64,000 nt of DNA from DTU013 sp964490975 (GTDB lineage Bacteria > Bacillota > Clostridia > Acetivibrionales > DTU013), in contig CAZBEQ010000003.1 in the NCBI GenBank assembly GCA_964490975.1, forward strand, positions 1 to 64,000, in the 5' to 3' direction. The notes beneath the pieces were generated by a model. The model worked only from the letters and a program-made list of their open reading frames with translations, was not told where the DNA came from and made no database searches. Below, piece after piece: positions 60,451 to 64,000 of the stretch (its first letter is position 1; each line of letters starts with the position of its first letter). Both the position numbers and the translations under genes were made by a program.

Positions 60451-61218
60451 ATGCTATTTGACACACATGCACATTATTATGATGAACAGTTCGAACATGA
60501 TTTATCAGACACGATATCCAGAGCGGAACAAAATGGTGTTGGCTATATCCTTTCGGCTTCTTCAGATATTGCTTCATCGATAGAAAATATCTCACTGGCC
60601 CGGAAATATGACATCTTATACGCGGCAGTCGGTGTACATCCGCATAATGCCACCGATTTGAACAATAGCATTATCTCGGCGCTTGCAGACTTTGCTTTGT
60701 ATCCGAAGGTAGTTGCTATAGGTGAAATAGGCCTGGACTATTTTTATGACAACTCTCCCAGAGAAGCTCAGAAAATCTGGTTCGCAAAACAAATATCACT
60801 TGCCAGAAATGTCAGGCTTCCAATAATAGTTCATGACAGGGATGCTCATGAGGATACGGTTAACATCCTAAAAAGTGAAAACGCAAAGGATGTCGGAGGA
60901 GTTTTGCACTGTTTTTCAGGCAGCGTGGAGATGGCCAGACAGATATTGGATATGGGATTTATGATTTCCATAGCAGGTCCTGTGACATTTAAAAATGCCA
61001 GAAAAATATTTGATGTGATCCAATATGTACCCGATGATATGCTCCTGATTGAAACAGACTCACCTTATCTGGCCCCGGAACCTTATAGAGGAAAAAGAAA
61101 TGAATCTGCCAATGTTAAATTGATCGCAGAAAAGGTAGCAAAGATAAAGGGCAAATCCTTTGATTATATGAGTGAGACCACAACGTCCAACGCAATGAGA
61201 TTATTCGGTATCAAATAA
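60451..61218 (+). CDS. tatD: TatD family metal-dependent deoxyribonuclease
   Basis: 3'-5' DNase/hydrolase of the TatD/YabD type. The 255 residues contain the metal motifs FDTHAHYYDEQF (HxH), IGEIGLDYFYD, PIIVHDRDAHEDT, LHCFSGS and ETDSPYLAPEPYRGKRNES. The start ATG follows GTGAGGTAA. Its position after metG corresponds to yabD in Bacillus. Confidence 0.94.
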   Translation: MLFDTHAHYYDEQFEHDLSDTISRAEQNGVGYILSASSDIASSIENISLARKYDILYAAVGVHPHNATDLNNSIISALADFALYPKVVAIGEIGLDYFYDNSPREAQKIWFAKQISLARNVRLPIIVHDRDAHEDTVNILKSENAKDVGGVLHCFSGSVEMARQILDMGFMISIAGPVTFKNARKIFDVIQYVPDDMLLIETDSPYLAPEPYRGKRNESANVKLIAEKVAKIKGKSFDYMSETTTSNAMRLFGIK

Positions 61219-61241
61219 AATGATTGAAGCGGCGGTGTAAG

Positions 61242-61943
61242 ATGAAAAAATTTATCCTTGTAATGGTCTTTGTTCTTCTACTAGCTCTTTTCATAGCATT
61301 CAATTATCTTTTATGGGACAGGGAAAGCAAGGCGGCTGAGATAAAAAACCTGGTGTCGGTGAATACAAGCAATGATGCAAGTATTAGCGAACAAAAGAGG
61401 GAAATAGTCGCACTGGAGGAAGAAGTCAGTGGCTTGAAGGATAAGATCGAGCAGCTTGAAGAGGAAAAGGATCAGCTTCGCAAGGATAGAGATGCTGTAT
61501 CTGCCGAAAATCAACAGACGAATGCGGCCCTGAGGGAAAGGATCGATTTCATAAATATCCTCAAGGAGCACTCAGATATCGAGGCTCTTTCAAAACCTGT
61601 ATATTTATGGGCTGAAGCGCTGACGCAAAGCAATTTTGAAGATGCATACAATATGGAATACGCCACAGTACCCGAGAAAGATCGGACTGTCAAGCTCAGT
61701 ACATACATAGATCAGATGACGAGCACTGTCAGCAGAGTTGAGATCACTGAAGTCAAGCTCGATAAGCTAAGGGGTGCCGGTAACGGAGAGATATATCTTT
61801 TTGTCAAATTTAACGCAAAGTTTGTAGAAAATGCAGGAAGCAATAGTTTGCAGTTTTCTGACGGCGATAATGAGATGTACGTTAAAATCGATTATTCTAA
61901 AGAGAAGAAAGCTTTTATCATTGCCTCATTGATTTTCATATAA
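61242..61943 (+). CDS. Membrane-anchored coiled-coil protein
   Basis: Function unknown. The 233 residues have a signal anchor (KFILVMVFVLLLALFIAFNY), a coiled coil at about 40-95 (REIVALEEEVSGLKDKIEQL; EEEKDQLRKDRDAVSAENQQ) and a folded C-terminal part of about 130 residues (LWAEALTQSNFEDAYNMEYA; VSRVEITEVKLDKL) that could be an NTF2-like or similar extracytoplasmic domain. The ATG at 61242 is chosen over 61224. It follows tatD by 23 bases and may share its message. Confidence 0.7.
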   Translation: MKKFILVMVFVLLLALFIAFNYLLWDRESKAAEIKNLVSVNTSNDASISEQKREIVALEEEVSGLKDKIEQLEEEKDQLRKDRDAVSAENQQTNAALRERIDFINILKEHSDIEALSKPVYLWAEALTQSNFEDAYNMEYATVPEKDRTVKLSTYIDQMTSTVSRVEITEVKLDKLRGAGNGEIYLFVKFNAKFVENAGSNSLQFSDGDNEMYVKIDYSKEKKAFIIASLIFI

Positions 61944-62049
61944 CGACAGTTTTTCATTACAGCAATTGAGTTACATAAAAAATCCTCACACAATATTATC
62001 ACCTTCATATAATGATACTGAAGTGTTCCAAAGCCGGAGGAATCGTTAT

Positions 62050-62664
62050 ATGAAAGAAGATGTGAGAATGAAGGATATAAGAAATGCAGTGCCTACCGGA
62101 ACAATGCCGATGGTAGGAGCTATGCAGCAAATGCAGGCTTCACCCAAGGTTATGCCAGCTCAGGCGGCTCCAAATGTATCACCTTTACAGACTGCGCCGA
62201 AAGTATCGCCGGCACAGACTACGCCTAAAGTATCACCAACCCAGATTGCACCGAACGTAATGCCTGCAGGAATAATGCCGGCACAGTCCATGCCAAATAT
62301 AATGCCGGCGGAAATGCAAAACGTTTCACCGATGCAGATGATGCCGGAAAATATGCCTGTTATGGCTGGGCCAGGCGGATTGATGCCTGCTATGATGCAC
62401 CAGATACCTATAATATGCTGCCCTTATCTTATGAATATGCAGTGCCCGTTGTTATACGGAGCTAACGTAATGGGTATGAATACGATGAATGATACAATGC
62501 TGCCTGGTGTCAGCCCTGCTGCCGGTAATATGATGCCATATGCCGGAAATGCGGCTCCGGTCATGGGTGCCGCAAATAATAACATGTATGGTATGCCTGG
62601 AATGGGTACGATGCCTGCATCAATGAACAACCAGTATTTCCCCATGGGAGGAATGAATTATTGA
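62050..62664 (+). CDS. Met/Pro/Ala-rich repeat protein
   Basis: Function unknown. The 204-residue product has Met at an unusual frequency and short degenerate repeats of the pattern A-P-x-V-S/M-P-A-Q (APNVSPLQTAPKVSPAQTTP). A Cys-containing core (IPIICCPYLMNMQCPLLYG) sits in the middle, and the tail is Gly/Asn/Met-rich ending FPMGGMNY. That mix resembles some spore-coat proteins, but no known coat family is recognised. GGAGG at 62036-62040 supports the ATG at 62050; a TTG at 61966 is less likely. A strong terminator follows. Confidence 0.68.
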   Translation: MKEDVRMKDIRNAVPTGTMPMVGAMQQMQASPKVMPAQAAPNVSPLQTAPKVSPAQTTPKVSPTQIAPNVMPAGIMPAQSMPNIMPAEMQNVSPMQMMPENMPVMAGPGGLMPAMMHQIPIICCPYLMNMQCPLLYGANVMGMNTMNDTMLPGVSPAAGNMMPYAGNAAPVMGAANNNMYGMPGMGTMPASMNNQYFPMGGMNY

Positions 62665-62713
62665 TAACCCGCCTGACAATTTCTGCCAAAGCTATCTTCA
62701 GGCCTTACCTCAG

Positions 62714-62740
62714 GGAGCTGCAAATGCAGCTTCTTTTTTA
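62714..62740 (+). terminator. Rho-independent terminator after the Met/Pro-rich gene
   Basis: Stem AGCTGCA (62716-62722) with TGCAGCT (62725-62731), extended by weaker pairs, followed by TCTTTTTTAT. Confidence 0.85.
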
Positions 62741-62897
62741 TATTTATGATAATCATAAGGGAAATAGTTATAAATGCACCTCCGGACGTATATAATCCCA
62801 AATGTAGGGGATTTATGGCAACAGATTTGACAAACTTGTTTCCATGGAATAAAATAGCTAGCAGTCCCTTATTAATATTTTAACAGGAGGGTTTTTA

Positions 62898-63962
62898 TTG
62901 TTTCCACTTGCTAAAAATATTAAAAGGTTATTTTCATTAAAAATGCGGCTGCTGATGCTGGCAGTCGCGGCAGCAGTTTTGGCAGGCGTCGCGATCGGTG
63001 TGCTTGCCTGGCTTGAAAAGGATGTTGTTATAAATAACAACGGTAATGTGATTACCTGCAGTACGATGAAAAATACCTTTGAAGAAGTACTGGAGCAGAA
63101 CGGTATTGAAGTTAATGAATATGATTATGTCAGCGTACCGTTGCAAACCAGTCTACAAACGACAAATACCAACGAGATCCGCATTAAAAGAGCGGTTCCC
63201 GTATACATCACGGCAGACAACAACAGAACAGAAATAATGACTTACAGGGACACGGTCAAGGAGCTCTTAAGTGAAAGTACTGTAAAGCCTGACAGCAATG
63301 ACAGGCTGGTGGGAGCAGATCCGGAGGATAAGATATCCAGCGGGATGGAACTGAAGATCGTCAGAGTCTCTGAACAGGTCGTAGGGGAAACGCAAAGCAT
63401 ACCCTACGCGGTACAAAAGAAAGCCAATAAAAGGATGGACGAGGGGACGGAGCGAGTCCTACAGCCAGGCCAGGAAGGCATTCTTGAGAAGTTCTACAAA
63501 GTGGTTGTTGAGGATGGAAAAGAAGTATCAAAGCGGCTTCTCAATGAAAAAGTCCTTATGGATCCAGTTAATATGATCATGGAGTTCGGTACGGTCCTGA
63601 ACTATACGACATCGAGAGGTGACGTGTTCAGATACAGCAAGGTCATGGATATGAAAGCAACAGCATATACGGCCTCGTTCAAGGATACCGGAAAATCACC
63701 TGGTCATCCCCAGTTCGGTATATGCGCAACTGGTATGAAAGCCAGGAAAGGTGTCATAGCTGTTGATCCAAAGGTCATTCCGCTGTATACAAGGCTATAT
63801 GTGGAAATAGTCGGCGATACCCCGGATTATGGTTATTGCATAGCGGGAGATGTGGGCGGTGCCATAAAGGGCAAAAAAATTGACTTGTACTATGATTCCC
63901 AGGATTACGTGGACAGATTTGGTGTAAAAAAAGTTAAAGTATACATACTTAATAAGAATTGA
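62898..63962 (+). CDS. YabE-like cell-wall protein (DUF348, G5 and 3D domains)
   Basis: Resembles resuscitation-promoting-factor-like YabE of Bacillus, a predicted peptidoglycan hydrolase. The 354 residues have a signal anchor (LLMLAVAAAVLAGVAIGVLA), two ubiquitin-like DUF348 units (CSTMKNTFEEVLEQNGIEVN; TYRDTVKELLSESTVKPDSN), a G5 domain (PYAVQKKANKRMDEGTERVL) and a C-terminal 3D domain with the Asp motifs in KGVIAVDPKVIPLYTRLYVE, CIAGDVGGAIKG and KIDLYYDSQ. The start is a TTG at 62898 after CAGGAGGG. Its place after tatD matches yabE. Confidence 0.9.
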   Translation: MFPLAKNIKRLFSLKMRLLMLAVAAAVLAGVAIGVLAWLEKDVVINNNGNVITCSTMKNTFEEVLEQNGIEVNEYDYVSVPLQTSLQTTNTNEIRIKRAVPVYITADNNRTEIMTYRDTVKELLSESTVKPDSNDRLVGADPEDKISSGMELKIVRVSEQVVGETQSIPYAVQKKANKRMDEGTERVLQPGQEGILEKFYKVVVEDGKEVSKRLLNEKVLMDPVNMIMEFGTVLNYTTSRGDVFRYSKVMDMKATAYTASFKDTGKSPGHPQFGICATGMKARKGVIAVDPKVIPLYTRLYVEIVGDTPDYGYCIAGDVGGAIKGKKIDLYYDSQDYVDRFGVKKVKVYILNKN

Positions 63963-64000
63963 TGCAGTACATATAAAAAAACTATAGCAATAGGGGACTA

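Noticed and set aside
1..64000. Transposase or prophage genes to explain the repeats
   Set aside because: No open frame in the window shows transposase, integrase, recombinase or phage structural motifs.

Overview
The window looks like a chromosomal segment of an anaerobic, motile, endospore-forming Firmicute of class Clostridia. The evidence is a low-to-medium G+C sequence, strong AGGAGG-type ribosome sites, TTG/GTG starts, a flagellar block with sigma-D promoters and a FliW/CsrA/Hag switch, spore genes (spmA, spmB, an AbrB/SpoVT-type regulator), and gene order shared with the Bacillus subtilis yaaO-tmk-yaaQ-yaaR-holB-yaaT-yabB-yabC-abrB-metS-yabD-yabE region. I cannot name the genus. I saw no rRNA, tRNA, CRISPR array, prophage or transposase gene.

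Layout. 0.1-4.8 kb: metK, a short glycosyltransferase-like fragment, recD2 and comF. 4.8-17.2 kb: the late flagellar block yvyF-flgM-flgN-flgK-flgK2-flgL-yviE-fliW-csrA, then hag, then flaG-fliD-fliS and a FlgN/FliT-like chaperone. Three sigma-D-like promoters, three hairpins and a CsrA-binding hairpin in the hag leader are visible. 17.3-19.4 kb: a membrane alpha/beta hydrolase and a PflX-like radical SAM protein. 19.6-26.4 kb: a Tad/Flp pilus operon led by a Ser/Thr kinase fused to a CpaE-like domain, followed by cpaF, tadB, tadC, a candidate pilin, two small membrane proteins (one TadE-like) and a CpaB-like protein. 26.6-31 kb: a PC4-like protein, an AraC regulator and leuC-leuD-leuB. 31.4-37.1 kb: a complete oppBCDFA peptide transporter. 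37.2-43.8 kb: a LexA-like repressor, then a cyanophycin module (isoaspartyl dipeptidase, small membrane protein, cyanophycinase, cyanophycin synthetase) and a zinc-ribbon protein. 44-49.2 kb: an Fe-dependent alcohol dehydrogenase, an unknown gene, birA, an amidohydrolase, a Gln/Asn-rich protein and coaX. 49.2-64 kb: the yaa/yab-type information-processing block (decarboxylase remnant, tmk, darA, yaaR, holB, ricT, ferredoxin, trmN6-like, rsmI, abrB-like, spmAB, a DUF2600 protein, metG, tatD, two unknown proteins and a yabE-like G5/3D protein).

The genes serve several independent jobs: motility with its CsrA switch, Tad pili, leucine synthesis, peptide import, turnover of a cyanophycin nitrogen store (polymer made by CphA, cut by CphB, dipeptide cut by IadA), and replication/translation housekeeping. 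Spread between genes are several families of REP-like palindromes. The best is a three-copy family of near-perfect hairpins in which one stem position varies with compensating changes in the other arm. Other points of note are the kinase-CpaE fusion, paired FlgK paralogues, a LexA-like protein lacking the autocleavage residues, a DUF2600 protein lacking the family's second Asp-rich motif, and a truncated yaaO-type decarboxylase at its ancestral position beside tmk.
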